Source: Pseudomonas palmensis
GTDB taxonomy: Bacteria > Pseudomonadota > Gammaproteobacteria > Pseudomonadales > Pseudomonadaceae
NCBI RefSeq assembly: GCF_017848315.1
Contig: NZ_JAFKEC010000061.1
Coordinates: 1-35,931 of the forward strand
Length of the DNA stretch: 35,931 nucleotides
Direction: 5' to 3'
The translations under genes and the position numbers were made by a program. Within the stretch, counting starts at the first letter, position 1; every line of letters begins with the position of its first letter. Below, one piece after another: positions 25,492 to 34,372 of the stretch. The notes under the pieces are model-generated. The model was not told the origin of the DNA. It saw only the letters and a program-made list of their open reading frames with translations, and made no database searches.

Positions 25492-26900
25492 CGACCGACA
25501 CACTGATCGACAGCCGCACCCAGGTCGTCCTGGTCGATGACGACCCGCACCTGCGTCAGGCCCTGAGCCAGACCCTGGACCTCGCCGGCCTGCGCGTGCT
25601 GCCCCTGAGCGACGCCCAGGGCCTGGCCGCGCGCCTGGAAAGCGACTGGCCCGGGGTGGTGGTGAGCGATATCCGCATGCCCGGCATCGACGGCCTGCAA
25701 CTGCTCGAACAACTGCATGCCCAGGACCCGGACCTGCCGGTGCTGCTGATCACTGGCCACGGCGACGTGCCGCTGGCGGTGCAGGCGATGCGCGCCGGGG
25801 CCTACGACTTTCTCGAAAAGCCCTTCGCCAGCGACGCCCTGCTCGACAGCGTGCGCCGCGGCCTGGCGCTGCGCCGCCTGGTGCTGGACAACCGCAGCCT
25901 GCGCCTGGCCCTGAGCGATCGCCAGCAACTGAGCACGCGCCTGGTGGGCCAGTCGACCCCGATGGCCCGGCTGCGCGAGCAGATCGGCGCGCTGGCCGGC
26001 ACCCGCGCCGATGTACTGATACTGGGCGAGACCGGCGCCGGCAAGGAGGTGGTGGCGCGCGCGCTGCACGACCTGTCGAGCCGGCGCGACGGCCCGTTCG
26101 TGGCGATCAACGCCGGTGCCCTGGCCGAATCGGTGGTCGAGAGCGAGCTGTTCGGCCACGAGCCCGGGGCCTTTACCGGGGCGCAGAAGCGGCGCATCGG
26201 CAAGTTCGAATTCGCCAATGGCGGCACGCTGTTTCTCGATGAAATCGAGAGCATGAGCCTGGATGTACAGGTCAAGCTGCTGCGCCTGCTGCAGGAGCGG
26301 GTGGTCGAGCGCCTGGGCGGCAACCAGCTGATCCCGCTGGATATCCGCATCATCGCCGCCACCAAGGAAGACCTGCGCCAGGCCGCCGACCAGGGGCGTT
26401 TTCGCGCCGACCTGTATTACCGCCTAAACGTCGCGCCGCTGCGCATTCCCCCCCTGCGCGAGCGCGGCGACGATGTGCTGATGCTGTTCCAGCATTTTGC
26501 CGACGCCGCCAGCGAACGCCACGGCCTGCCCCCCCACGTGCTGCAACCGGCGCAACGTGCGACGCTGCTGCGCCATGCGTGGCCGGGCAACGTGCGCGAG
26601 CTGCAGAACGCCGCCGAGCGCTTCGCCCTGGGCCTGGAACTGGCCCTGGACGGCGACAGCCCTGGCCCGGTCGATCAGGCGCAGGCAGCGCCGGGCAGCG
26701 GCAACCTCAGCGACCAGGTCGAGCAGTTCGAACGCTCGCTGATCGCCGCCGAACTGACCCGCCCGCACAGCTCGATGCGCAGCCTGGCCGAAGCCCTCGG
26801 CGTGCCGCGCAAGACCCTGCACGACAAGCTGCGCAAACACGGCCTGAGCTTTGCCGACAGCAATGCCAGTGGCACCGACGACACCGAGGACAACCGCTGA
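25488..26900 (+). CDS. dctD: DctD-like sigma-54 response regulator
   Basis: The 470-residue NtrC-class activator has a receiver domain (about 12-125; acidic pocket VDDDP, phospho-acceptor D61 in VVSDIRMPGIDG, K in FLEKPF). A sigma-54 AAA+ domain follows (about 155-385), with Walker A GETGAGKE near 180, the sigma-54 loop GAFTGA near 227 and Walker B LFLDEI near 247. It ends in a Fis-type helix-turn-helix (RSLAEALGVPRKTLHDKL). It is coupled to the kinase gene by an ATGA overlap and is surely its partner. DctD activates dicarboxylate transport genes; no such target or clear -24/-12 promoter was found in this window. Confidence 0.92.
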   Translation: MTTDTLIDSRTQVVLVDDDPHLRQALSQTLDLAGLRVLPLSDAQGLAARLESDWPGVVVSDIRMPGIDGLQLLEQLHAQDPDLPVLLITGHGDVPLAVQAMRAGAYDFLEKPFASDALLDSVRRGLALRRLVLDNRSLRLALSDRQQLSTRLVGQSTPMARLREQIGALAGTRADVLILGETGAGKEVVARALHDLSSRRDGPFVAINAGALAESVVESELFGHEPGAFTGAQKRRIGKFEFANGGTLFLDEIESMSLDVQVKLLRLLQERVVERLGGNQLIPLDIRIIAATKEDLRQAADQGRFRADLYYRLNVAPLRIPPLRERGDDVLMLFQHFADAASERHGLPPHVLQPAQRATLLRHAWPGNVRELQNAAERFALGLELALDGDSPGPVDQAQAAPGSGNLSDQVEQFERSLIAAELTRPHSSMRSLAEALGVPRKTLHDKLRKHGLSFADSNASGTDDTEDNR

Positions 26901-27352
26901 TGAACCCGAGCCATTACCTGCAGGACGTGCTGCACGCCGACATCCCGCTGACCCGCGAGATGGGCCTGCAGGTGCTCGACTGGCAGCACCAGCGGCTGCG
27001 CCTGCAATTGCCGCTGGCGGCCAACGTCAACCACAAGAGCACCATGTTCGGCGGCAGCCTGTATTGCGCGGCCGTGCTGGCAGGCTGGGGCTGGCTGCAC
27101 CTGCGCCTGCGCGAGGCGGGCATCGGCGACGGGCATATCGTCATCCAGGAAGGCCAGATCAGCTACCCGCTGCCGGTCACCGGCGCCGGCGTGGCGGTGT
27201 GCGCGGCGCCCGAGGCCAAGGTCTGGGAGCGCTTCGTGGCCACCTACCAGCGCTACGGCCGCGCGCGCCTGACCCTGCACACCCAGGTGTTCAACGAAGG
27301 CAGTGAAACGCCCGCCGTGCAGTTCGGCGGGCAGTACGTGCTACACCGCTGA
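26900..27352 (+). CDS. Hotdog-fold putative thioesterase (YiiD C-terminal type)
   Basis: The 150-residue cytoplasmic protein resembles the putative thioesterase domain of YiiD. Its signature includes IPLTREMGLQVLDW, NVNHKSTMFGGSLYCAAVLAGW and a final FNEGSETPAVQFGGQYVL, consistent with a single hotdog domain. It probably hydrolyses an acyl thioester, but the substrate is unknown. The ATG overlaps the DctD-like stop as TGATG, so it may be co-transcribed with the two-component system. Its last 12 bases overlap the convergent cysQ gene. Confidence 0.85.
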   Translation: MNPSHYLQDVLHADIPLTREMGLQVLDWQHQRLRLQLPLAANVNHKSTMFGGSLYCAAVLAGWGWLHLRLREAGIGDGHIVIQEGQISYPLPVTGAGVAVCAAPEAKVWERFVATYQRYGRARLTLHTQVFNEGSETPAVQFGGQYVLHR

Positions 27353-28168
27353 GGCGAGCCCGAGCAGGCTGGCGCGCCACGGCGCTGTGGCTGGCAGGGC
27401 AAGGAAGAAAGGATTGAGCAGGCTTTCGCGGGGTGGGTAGGCGAACGGCTGGCCGTCCAGGCCCAGCACTTCGCCGCCGGCGCCTTCGAGCACGCCCTGG
27501 GCGGCGGCGGTGTCCCACTGCGAGGTCGGCGCCAGGCGCGGGTAGCAGTCGGCGGCGCCTTCGGCGAGCAGACAGAACTTGAGCGAGCTGCCCACGGAGG
27601 TCAGCTCCAGCTCACCCACCGCCGCACTCAGGCCGGCCAGCAGGCGCTCCTGCTCGGGGCTGCTGTGGCGGCGGCTGGCGACCACGGTGAACGGGGTGCC
27701 GGCAGGCGGCGCCGCACGCACGCTGATCGGCGCTGCCGGCGCGTGCGGGTCTTCGTGCCAGGCGCCCAGGCCCTGGCCACCGTAGTAGCAACGCCCCGTG
27801 GTGGGCACCCCGACCACGCCGAATACCACCCGGCCCTGTTCGACCAGGGCGATGTTGACGGTGAACTCTTCGCTGCCGGCGATGAACTCCTTGGTGCCGT
27901 CCAGCGGGTCCACCAGCCACCAGCGCTGCCACTGTTGGCGCTCGGCCAGGCCGATGTCGCAGTCTTCCTCGGACAGCACCGGGATATGGGGCGCCAGCCG
28001 CTGCAGGCCGGCGGCGATCACGTCGTGGGCGGCGATATCGGCTGCGGTCACCGGCGAGGCATCGAGCTTGGTCTGCACGGCCACGTCCGCACGCCAGAAG
28101 GGCAGGATGGCAGCGCCCGCCTGTCGGGTCAGCTGCACCACCTGCTGCATCAGTTCGCGGTCGTTCAT
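27341..28168 (-). CDS. cysQ: 3'(2'),5'-bisphosphate nucleotidase
   Basis: The 275-residue enzyme of the inositol-monophosphatase superfamily removes phosphate from PAP, the by-product of sulfate assimilation, and so prevents its build-up. Metal-binding motifs are clear: SEEDCDIG, the hallmark WLVDPLDGTKEFI with its DPLDGT, and SQWDTAAAQGVLEGAGG near the end. It starts at 28168, overlapping the nudE stop by four bases (ATGA), so nudE and cysQ form an operon. The C-terminus overlaps the convergent thioesterase gene by 12 bases. Confidence 0.96.
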   Translation of the reverse strand: MNDRELMQQVVQLTRQAGAAILPFWRADVAVQTKLDASPVTAADIAAHDVIAAGLQRLAPHIPVLSEEDCDIGLAERQQWQRWWLVDPLDGTKEFIAGSEEFTVNIALVEQGRVVFGVVGVPTTGRCYYGGQGLGAWHEDPHAPAAPISVRAAPPAGTPFTVVASRRHSSPEQERLLAGLSAAVGELELTSVGSSLKFCLLAEGAADCYPRLAPTSQWDTAAAQGVLEGAGGEVLGLDGQPFAYPPRESLLNPFFLALPATAPWRASLLGLASAV

Positions 28169-28731
28169 GCGCCGAACACGCCGCGCTGGGTCAGCAGGTC
28201 ACGCACCAGGTACAGCGCCGCCAGCGCCCGCCCTTCGGAGAACTGCGGATGCTGGGCCAGGGCCGAGAGCTCGCGCAGGTTGACCTTGTCGACACGCATC
28301 GGCTCGGGCTCGTCGCCCTCCAGGCGCTCTTCGAACAGGTCGGTGGCCAGCACCACCTGGATCTTCTGGCTCATGTAGCCGGGCGACAGCGACAGCTCGG
28401 TCAGGTGTTCCAGCTGCCGGGCGCCGAAGCCGGCTTCTTCCTTGAGTTCACGGTTGGCCGCCGCCAGCACGTCTTCACCGGGCTCGATCAGGCCCTTGGG
28501 CAGCGACAGCTCGTATTCGTCAGTGCCGCCGCAGTATTCCTCCACCAGCACCGCGTGCTCGGCATCGAGCATCGCCACGATCATCACCGCGCCATAGCCG
28601 TTGCCGCGCCCGACCAGGCGTTCATAGGTACGTTCGGTGCCGTTGCTGAAGCGCAGCTCGACCGCTTCGACACGGAACAGGCGGCTGCTTGCAACAATTT
28701 CGCGGCTGAGGACAGTGGGTTTCTGGCGCAT
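28165..28731 (-). CDS. nudE: ADP compounds hydrolase NudE
   Basis: The 188-residue Nudix hydrolase cleaves ADP-ribose, NADH and diadenosine compounds. The Nudix box runs from GLIEPGEDV through RELKEEAGF, with the expected G-x5-E-x7-RE-x2-EE-x-G spacing. The N-terminal REIVASSRLFRVEAVELRF and YERLVGRG match NudE and not the ADP-ribose pyrophosphatase NudF. An AAGGAG lies 11 bases before the ATG. It is the first gene of nudE-cysQ and is divergent from yrfG, with a 73-base gap between them. Confidence 0.95.
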   Translation of the reverse strand: MRQKPTVLSREIVASSRLFRVEAVELRFSNGTERTYERLVGRGNGYGAVMIVAMLDAEHAVLVEEYCGGTDEYELSLPKGLIEPGEDVLAAANRELKEEAGFGARQLEHLTELSLSPGYMSQKIQVVLATDLFEERLEGDEPEPMRVDKVNLRELSALAQHPQFSEGRALAALYLVRDLLTQRGVFGA

Positions 28732-28804
28732 GAGGGGGCGGCTCCTTGGCGGTAACGGGGTACTATACCGTCCACCGAGTCTGGATCGAACGAGAATATT
28801 TCAC

Positions 28805-29467
28805 ATGCCCTCCCTGGCCTGGCACGACATCGATACCGTATTGCTGGATATGGACGGCACCCTGCTGGACCTGCACTACGACAACCACTTCTGGTTGGAG
28901 CACCTGCCCCAGCGCTACGCCGAGCTGCATGGCATCAGCCGTGCGATGGCCGAGCTGGAAATGCAGCCACTGTTCGAACGCCACGCCGGCTCGCTGAACT
29001 GGTACTGCCTGGATTTCTGGAGTGCCGAGCTGAAGCTGCCGGTGCGCGAGCTGAAACTGGAAACGGCCGACCTGATCGCGCTGCGCCCGGACGCCGACAC
29101 CTTTCTGCAGGCGATCCGCCAGGCCGGCAAGCGGGTGATCCTGATCACCAATGCCCATCGCGATTCGTTGTCGTTGAAGCTGGAGCGGGTGGCGCTAGCG
29201 CCCTATTTCGAGCGGCTGATCAGCTCCCATGACTATGGCTTCCCCAAGGAAGACCAGCAATTCTGGAGCGCATTGCACGCGGATACCGGGTTCGACCCGG
29301 CACGCAGCCTGTTCATCGACGACACCCTGGCGATACTGCGCAGCGCGCGCGACTTTGGCGTGGCGCACCTGCTGGCAGTGCGCCAGCCGGACAGCCGCAA
29401 GGGGCCGCGGGATACGGCGGAGTTTGCGGCGCAGGAAGATTATCGGGACTTGTTGCAGGGGCTGTAG
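28805..29467 (+). CDS. yrfG: HAD-family GMP/IMP nucleotidase
   Basis: The 220-residue cytoplasmic phosphatase is a haloacid-dehalogenase-fold enzyme with motif I LLDMDGTLLD (nucleophile D and acid/base D two residues on), motif II ILITNAH and motif III/IV FPKEDQQ and LFIDDT. The unusual LHYDNHFW after motif I marks the YrfG group, which dephosphorylates GMP and IMP. The ATG at 28805 was chosen over upstream starts because the family begins just before motif I. It is divergent from nudE, and a REP element follows directly after the stop. Confidence 0.92.
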   Translation: MPSLAWHDIDTVLLDMDGTLLDLHYDNHFWLEHLPQRYAELHGISRAMAELEMQPLFERHAGSLNWYCLDFWSAELKLPVRELKLETADLIALRPDADTFLQAIRQAGKRVILITNAHRDSLSLKLERVALAPYFERLISSHDYGFPKEDQQFWSALHADTGFDPARSLFIDDTLAILRSARDFGVAHLLAVRQPDSRKGPRDTAEFAAQEDYRDLLQGL

Positions 29468-29470
29468 GCC

Positions 29471-29531
29471 GCTTCGCCGGCTCCTACACAAGGCACCTTA
29501 CCTGTAGGAGCCGGCGTTGCCGGCGAAGACC
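29471..29531. repeat. REP inverted pair after yrfG
   Basis: GCCGGCTCCTACA (29476-29488) and TGTAGGAGCCGGC (29503-29515) are perfect inverted arms. The right unit continues with GTTGCCGGCGAAG, a full REP palindrome, while the left unit lacks that inner part. It lies between the ends of yrfG and the lysM gene, which are convergent, and may stop both transcripts. Confidence 0.85.
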
Positions 29532-29550
29532 GCACCACCAAGCTGGAGCC

Positions 29551-29991
29551 TTACTCCGGAATACGCAGCGTCTGCCCCGGGTAGATCTTGTCGGGATGGC
29601 TCAGCAACGGCTTGTTGGCCTCGAAGATCTTGTTGTACTGGTTGGCATTGCCATACACCGCCAACGAAATCGCACTCAGCGTGTCGCCCTTCTTCACCAC
29701 CACGAAACGCGCCGCCGCCACGACCGGGCCGGTCACGGTGAGCTGGTCGTCCACCGACGCCACGCCGGCAATGTTGCCCAGCGCCAGCAGGATCTTCTCC
29801 TTCTCTTCCTGGCTGCCTACCTCGCCCTTGACCGTGACCTTGTCGCCGTCGACGGTGGTCTGGATGTTCGGGTTGCCCAGGCCGACCTTCTGCACGTGCT
29901 CCTTCAACTGGTCGTCAGCCTTGGCGTTGCCGGGGGTGAGCAGGTCGATCAGTTTTTCACCCGCTTCTTTCACGAAACTAAAAATGCTCAT
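29551..29991 (-). CDS. lysM: BON-LysM protein, K+-binding protein Kbp (YgaU) homologue
   Basis: The 146-residue protein has an N-terminal BON domain (about 25-90: LKEHVQKVGLGNPNIQTTVDGDKVTVKGEVGS) and a C-terminal LysM domain (about 95-145: FVVVKKGDTLSAISLAVYGN ... IYPGQTLRI). This is the exact layout and length of E. coli YgaU/Kbp, a cytoplasmic potassium-binding protein. There is no signal peptide, so despite the LysM domain it is not expected to bind the cell wall. The ATG at 29991 has AAGGAG eight bases upstream. It is divergent from the next LysR gene. Confidence 0.95.
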   Translation of the reverse strand: MSIFSFVKEAGEKLIDLLTPGNAKADDQLKEHVQKVGLGNPNIQTTVDGDKVTVKGEVGSQEEKEKILLALGNIAGVASVDDQLTVTGPVVAAARFVVVKKGDTLSAISLAVYGNANQYNKIFEANKPLLSHPDKIYPGQTLRIPE

Positions 29992-30075
29992 CCTGTGCTC
30001 CTTAGGTATCAATGACCGGAGCAGGCAGTCTAGGACAAGATAGAATGCTTCGCCTGCCAATGCCCCGGAACGACG

Positions 30076-30963
30076 ATGGATATCAAACAACTCAAATTCC
30101 TCATCGCCCTGGATGAAACCCGCCACTTCGGCCAGGCCGCCGCGCGCTGCCACGTGACCCAGCCCACGCTGTCGATGCGCCTGCGCAACCTGGAGCGCGA
30201 ACTGGGCCTGCCGCTGGTCAACCGCGGCCAGCGTTTCGAGGGCTTCACCGCCCAGGGCGAGCGCGTGCTGGCCTGGGCGCGCTCGGTACTCTCGGCCTAC
30301 GACGGCCTGTACGCCGAGGCCGCCGCCTGTCGCGGGCACCTGGCCGGCACGCTGCGCCTGGGGGTGGTGCCGCTGTCGAGCTTCGACCCGCTGCCGCTGC
30401 TGCAGCGCCTGCACCGCCAGCACCCCGAGCTGCGTTTCGAGCTGAGCGCGTTGAGCTCCGAACAGATTCTCGACCAGCTGGCGAGCAACCGCCTGGACCT
30501 GGGCGTGTCGTACCTGGAGCGTCTCGACAGCGAGCGCTTCGAGGCCCTGCCCCTGGGCGACACACGCATGGGCCTGCTGTTCGACCCACGTCACTTCGCA
30601 TTCGCCGAACAGCCGTTGGGCTGGGAGGCCGTGGCCGAGCTGCCGCTGGGCCTGCTGACCGCCGGCATGCACTTTCGCCAGTCCATCGACCACGCCTTCC
30701 ACACCCGCGGCCTGGCCCCGCAGTTGCTGTTGCAGACCGACGCCGTTCATCAGCTGGTGCAAGCGGTGGAGGGTGGCCTGTGCTGCGCGGTGATGCCGCT
30801 GAACGCCGGGCTCGAAGCACTCACCGGGCACCTGCGCCTGCAACCGATAGACCAGGCCACCACGCTGGCGCCCCTGGGGCTGATCATGCGCCGCAGCGCG
30901 CCGCGCTCGGCCCTGGCCGAGGCCTGCATCGCCGAGTACCGCCTGTCGCTCGACCCGGCGTGA
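30076..30963 (+). CDS. LysR-family transcriptional regulator
   Basis: The 295-residue product begins with a LysR helix-turn-helix (LKFLIALDETRHFGQAAARCHVTQPTLSMRLRNLERELGLPLVNR) and continues with an effector domain (GTLRLGVVPLSSFDPLPLL, LDLGVSYLE, HQLVQAVEGGLCCAVMP). It lies 94 bases before fdhD and points the same way, and the same order is conserved in P. aeruginosa as I recall it. A role in controlling the fdhD-oxidoreductase pair is plausible, although LysR targets are more often divergent. The effector is unknown. Confidence 0.92.
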   Translation: MDIKQLKFLIALDETRHFGQAAARCHVTQPTLSMRLRNLERELGLPLVNRGQRFEGFTAQGERVLAWARSVLSAYDGLYAEAAACRGHLAGTLRLGVVPLSSFDPLPLLQRLHRQHPELRFELSALSSEQILDQLASNRLDLGVSYLERLDSERFEALPLGDTRMGLLFDPRHFAFAEQPLGWEAVAELPLGLLTAGMHFRQSIDHAFHTRGLAPQLLLQTDAVHQLVQAVEGGLCCAVMPLNAGLEALTGHLRLQPIDQATTLAPLGLIMRRSAPRSALAEACIAEYRLSLDPA

Positions 30964-31057
30964 TCGACGCGCTCTATCAATGCATCGGCAGTAGCGATTA
31001 GACGATACCCGAGTGCAGGCCTAGGCTTAAGGCTGACCTGCCTGCCGGTACCTGCCG

Positions 31058-31894
31058 ATGACCATCAAACCCCCGGCCTGCGGGGCGTCCACACCCCTGG
31101 CCGCGCCCGCTGCCAGCAACCGCTACGACTACCGCCAGCTTGACGACAACAGCCAGGGTGGCGCCGACCTCGCCGAAGAGGTGGCCCTGGCGATCGCCTA
31201 CAACGGCATCAGCCAGGCGGTGATGCTGGTGAGCCCTACCGATCTGCACGACTTCATCGTCGGTTTCAGCATCGGCAGCGGCATCATCGCCTCCCCCGAC
31301 GACATCTATGACGTGAGCTTCACGGCCAGCGGCTCGGCCATCCATGCCGAGGTGCAGATAGCCAGCCGCGCCTTCTGGAACCTCAAGAACCAGCGCCGCC
31401 AACTGGCCGGCACCAGCGGCTGCGGCCTGTGTGGCGTCGAGGCGGTGGAGCAGGCGCTGCCCGATCTGCAGGTGCTACCCGGCGCGCCCCTGCCGCCGCC
31501 GCACTGGCTGGACGGCCTGCGCCAGCGCATCAGCGCCTTCCAGCCACTGGGCCAGCACTGCGGCGCGGTGCACGCGGCACTGTTCATGAACGATCAGGGC
31601 GAACTGCTGCTGGGCCGCGAAGACATCGGCCGGCACAACGCCCTGGACAAGCTGATCGGCGCCCTGGTGCGTCAGCACATCGCCCTCGACGGCGGCCTGG
31701 CGGTAGTCACCAGCCGCTGCAGCCTGGAGCTGATCCAGAAGGTGCTGCGCGCCGGCATCCAGACCCTGGTGAGCCTGTCTGCGCCCACCGGCCTGGCGCT
31801 GCAATGGGCGCGCCGCCACCAGCTCAACCTTATCCACCTGCCGCACCACAGTGCGCCAAGGGTCTACAGCCCGGCGCAGGAGAGTCGCCCGTGA
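31058..31894 (+). CDS. fdhD: Formate dehydrogenase accessory sulfurtransferase FdhD
   Basis: The 278-residue cytoplasmic protein passes sulfur from a cysteine desulfurase to the molybdenum cofactor, which formate dehydrogenases need for activity. The functional loop carries C122-x2-C125 (SGCGLCGVEAVEQ). Other family stretches are PTDLHDFIVGFSIG, LGREDIGRHNALDKLIG and TSRCSLELIQKVLRAGIQTLVSLSAPT. It overlaps the following oxidoreductase gene by four bases (GTGA), so sulfuration factor and client enzyme are made together. Confidence 0.96.
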   Translation: MTIKPPACGASTPLAAPAASNRYDYRQLDDNSQGGADLAEEVALAIAYNGISQAVMLVSPTDLHDFIVGFSIGSGIIASPDDIYDVSFTASGSAIHAEVQIASRAFWNLKNQRRQLAGTSGCGLCGVEAVEQALPDLQVLPGAPLPPPHWLDGLRQRISAFQPLGQHCGAVHAALFMNDQGELLLGREDIGRHNALDKLIGALVRQHIALDGGLAVVTSRCSLELIQKVLRAGIQTLVSLSAPTGLALQWARRHQLNLIHLPHHSAPRVYSPAQESRP

Positions 31895-34227
31895 GCCTGC
31901 ATCATCAAGCCGACCAGAAGCCGGTCCCCCGCTACAAGCCCTACCACGGCGCCGCCGGCGGCTGGGGCGCGCTGCGCAGTGTGGCGCAGGCCTGGATCGG
32001 CAGCGACAACGCGCTGAAGAACATCCGCGCCCTGCTCAAGACCAACCAGAACGGCGGCTTCGACTGCCCGGGCTGCGCCTGGGGCGACTCGCCGGAAAGC
32101 GGCATGGTCAAGTTCTGCGAGAATGGCGCCAAGGCGGTGAACTGGGAGGCCACCAAGCGCCGGGTCGATGCGGCCTTCTTCGCCCGCCACAGCGTCACCT
32201 CGCTGCTGGGCCAGAGCGACTACTGGCTGGAGTACCAGGGCCGGCTCACCGAGCCGATGGTGTACAACCCCTCCAACGACCGTTACCAGCCGATCAGCTG
32301 GGACAACGCCTTCGCCCTGATCGCGCGCCACCTCAACGGCCTGACCAGCCCCGACCAGGCGGAGTTCTATACCTCGGGCCGGGCCAGCAACGAGGCGGCC
32401 TACCTCTACCAGCTGTTCGTGCGCGCCTACGGCACCAACAACTTCCCGGACTGCTCGAACATGTGCCACGAAGCCAGCGGCGTGGCCCTGGGCCAGAGCG
32501 TCGGGGTCGGCAAGGGTACGGTGACCTTCGACGATTTCGAGCACGCCGACGCGATCTTCGTTTGGGGCCAGAACCCCGGTACCAACCACCCGCGCATGCT
32601 TGAACCGCTGCGCGAAGCGGTCAAGCGCGGTGCCCAGGTGGTGTGCGTGAACCCGCTCAAGGAGCGCGGCCTGGAGCGCTTCCAGCACCCGCAGCACCCG
32701 CTGGAGATGCTCACCAACGGTGATCGTCCGACCAACACCGCCTATTTTCGCCCCGCCCTGGGCGGCGACATGGCGCTGCTGCGCGGCATGGCCAAGTTCC
32801 TCCTGCAGTGGGAGCGCGAGGCGCAGGCAACAGGTGCGCCAGCGGTGTTCGACCATGCCTTCATCGCCGAGCACACTGCGGCCGTGGAGGCCTACCTTGA
32901 AGTGGTCGAGGCCAGCAGCTGGGAGCAGATCGTGCAACAGTCGGGCCTGGGCCTGGCCGATATCGAGCAGGCCGCACGCATGTATGCGCGGGCCGAAAAA
33001 GTCATCATGTGCTGGGCCATGGGCATCACCCAACACCGTCACTCGGTGCCGACCATCCAGGAAATCGCCAACCTGATGCTGCTGCGCGGCAACCTTGGGG
33101 TGCCGGGGGCCGGGCTATGCCCCGTGCGCGGCCACAGCAACGTGCAGGGCGACCGTACCATGGGCATCAACGAACGACCGCCGGTGGCGCTGCTGGATGC
33201 ACTGGAGCGCCGCTTCGGCTTTGCCGTGCCGCGCCACAACGGCCACAACACGGTGGAGGCGATTCGCGCCATGCTCGATGGCAAGGCGCGGGTGTTCATC
33301 GGGCTGGGCGGCAACTTCGCCCAGGCCACCCCCGACACCGAACGCACTGCACAGGCGCTGCGCAACTGCGAGCTGACGGTGCAGATCAGCACCAAGCTCA
33401 ACCGCAGCCACCTGATCCACGGGCAGCAGGCGCTGATTCTGCCCTGCCTGGGACGCACCGATATCGACCTGCAGGGCGAAGGCCCGCAGGCAGTGACGGT
33501 GGAAGACTCGTTCAGCATGGTGCATGCCTCCAACGGCCAGCTCAAACCGCTGTCGCGCCAGATGCGCTCGGAGCCGGCGGTGATCGCCGGAATCGCTGCC
33601 GCCACCCTGGGCAGCAAACCGGTGGACTGGCACTGGCTGGTGGCCGACTATGGGCGCATTCGCGAACTGATCGCCGACACCATTCCAGGGTTCGAGGGGT
33701 TCAACCAGCGCCTGCAGCACCCCGGTGGCTTCTACCTGGGCAACAGCGCCGGCCAGCGCCAGTGGAAGACATCCAGCGGGCGGGCCAACTTCAAGGCCAA
33801 TGCGTTGCCCGACGACCTGCTGCACGAGAGCGTGCGCGCCAGCGGCCAGGTGCCGGACCTGATCATGCAGTCGATGCGTTCCCACGATCAGTACAACACC
33901 ACCATCTACGGGTTGGATGACCGTTACCGTGGGGTCAAGGGGCAGCGCGACGTGCTGTTCGCCAACGAGGCGGATATCATCCGGCTGGGTTTCAACCCCG
34001 GTGACAAGGCCGATATCGTGTCGTTGTGGGGCGATGGCCGCGAGCGCCGGGTCAAGGGCTTCACCTTGCTGGCGTTCGACATTCCGGCGGGGCAGGCGGC
34101 AGCCTACTACCCCGAGGTGAACCCGCTGGTGCCGCTGGAAAGCGTGGGCGATGGCAGCCATACGCCGACGTCGAAGTTCGTGGCGATCAGGATCGAGGCG
34201 GCCAGCGCCACGGCCAGGATCATCTAG
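31891..34227 (+). CDS. FdhF/YdeP-like molybdopterin oxidoreductase
   Basis: The 778-residue cytoplasmic enzyme belongs to the formate-dehydrogenase-alpha-like (TIGR01701, YdeP) group. It starts at GTG 31891, preceded by AGGAGA and overlapping the fdhD stop. Cysteines C59-x2-C62 and C76 near the N-terminus probably hold an Fe-S cluster. C192 in SNMCHEASG is at the expected molybdenum-ligand position. Cofactor-binding stretches include VWGQNPGTNHPR, GNLGVPGAGLCPVRGHSNVQG, STKLNRSHLIHG and the C-terminal SMRSHDQYNTTIYG. It probably binds a bis-MGD cofactor sulfurated by FdhD; whether it oxidises formate is not shown. No signal peptide is present. The TAG stop touches a REP element. Confidence 0.92.
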   Translation: MSLHHQADQKPVPRYKPYHGAAGGWGALRSVAQAWIGSDNALKNIRALLKTNQNGGFDCPGCAWGDSPESGMVKFCENGAKAVNWEATKRRVDAAFFARHSVTSLLGQSDYWLEYQGRLTEPMVYNPSNDRYQPISWDNAFALIARHLNGLTSPDQAEFYTSGRASNEAAYLYQLFVRAYGTNNFPDCSNMCHEASGVALGQSVGVGKGTVTFDDFEHADAIFVWGQNPGTNHPRMLEPLREAVKRGAQVVCVNPLKERGLERFQHPQHPLEMLTNGDRPTNTAYFRPALGGDMALLRGMAKFLLQWEREAQATGAPAVFDHAFIAEHTAAVEAYLEVVEASSWEQIVQQSGLGLADIEQAARMYARAEKVIMCWAMGITQHRHSVPTIQEIANLMLLRGNLGVPGAGLCPVRGHSNVQGDRTMGINERPPVALLDALERRFGFAVPRHNGHNTVEAIRAMLDGKARVFIGLGGNFAQATPDTERTAQALRNCELTVQISTKLNRSHLIHGQQALILPCLGRTDIDLQGEGPQAVTVEDSFSMVHASNGQLKPLSRQMRSEPAVIAGIAAATLGSKPVDWHWLVADYGRIRELIADTIPGFEGFNQRLQHPGGFYLGNSAGQRQWKTSSGRANFKANALPDDLLHESVRASGQVPDLIMQSMRSHDQYNTTIYGLDDRYRGVKGQRDVLFANEADIIRLGFNPGDKADIVSLWGDGRERRVKGFTLLAFDIPAGQAAAYYPEVNPLVPLESVGDGSHTPTSKFVAIRIEAASATARII

Positions 34228-34312
34228 GCCCCTTCGCCGGCAACGCCGGCTCCCACAGGGTCTTGCGGCGCATGCAGAACGCTGTGGGAGCTGGCTTGCC
34301 AGCGAAGAGGCC
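34227..34312. repeat. REP inverted pair after the oxidoreductase gene
   Basis: Two inverted REP units, each with its own palindrome (CGCCGGCAACGCCGGC left, GCTGGCTTGCCAGC right), lie between GGCC ends at 34227 and 34312. The first base coincides with the last base of the TAG stop. The pair can fold into a long cruciform and probably ends or stabilises the fdhD-oxidoreductase mRNA. Confidence 0.88.
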
Positions 34313-34341
34313 AGTTCGTTCAGCGCATAACTGCAGTCAAG

Positions 34342-34372
34342 AAAAAGGCCCTGGCATCACTGCCAGGGCCTT
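34342..34372 (-). terminator. Intrinsic terminator, minus strand
   Basis: A perfect 11-bp stem AAGGCCCTGGC / GCCAGGGCCTT with a 6-base loop is followed on the minus strand by a T-run (complement of the As at 34342-34346). On the plus strand only TT and then CGTCC follow. No annotated minus-strand gene ends here; it fits the predicted small RNA starting near 34424. Confidence 0.75.
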
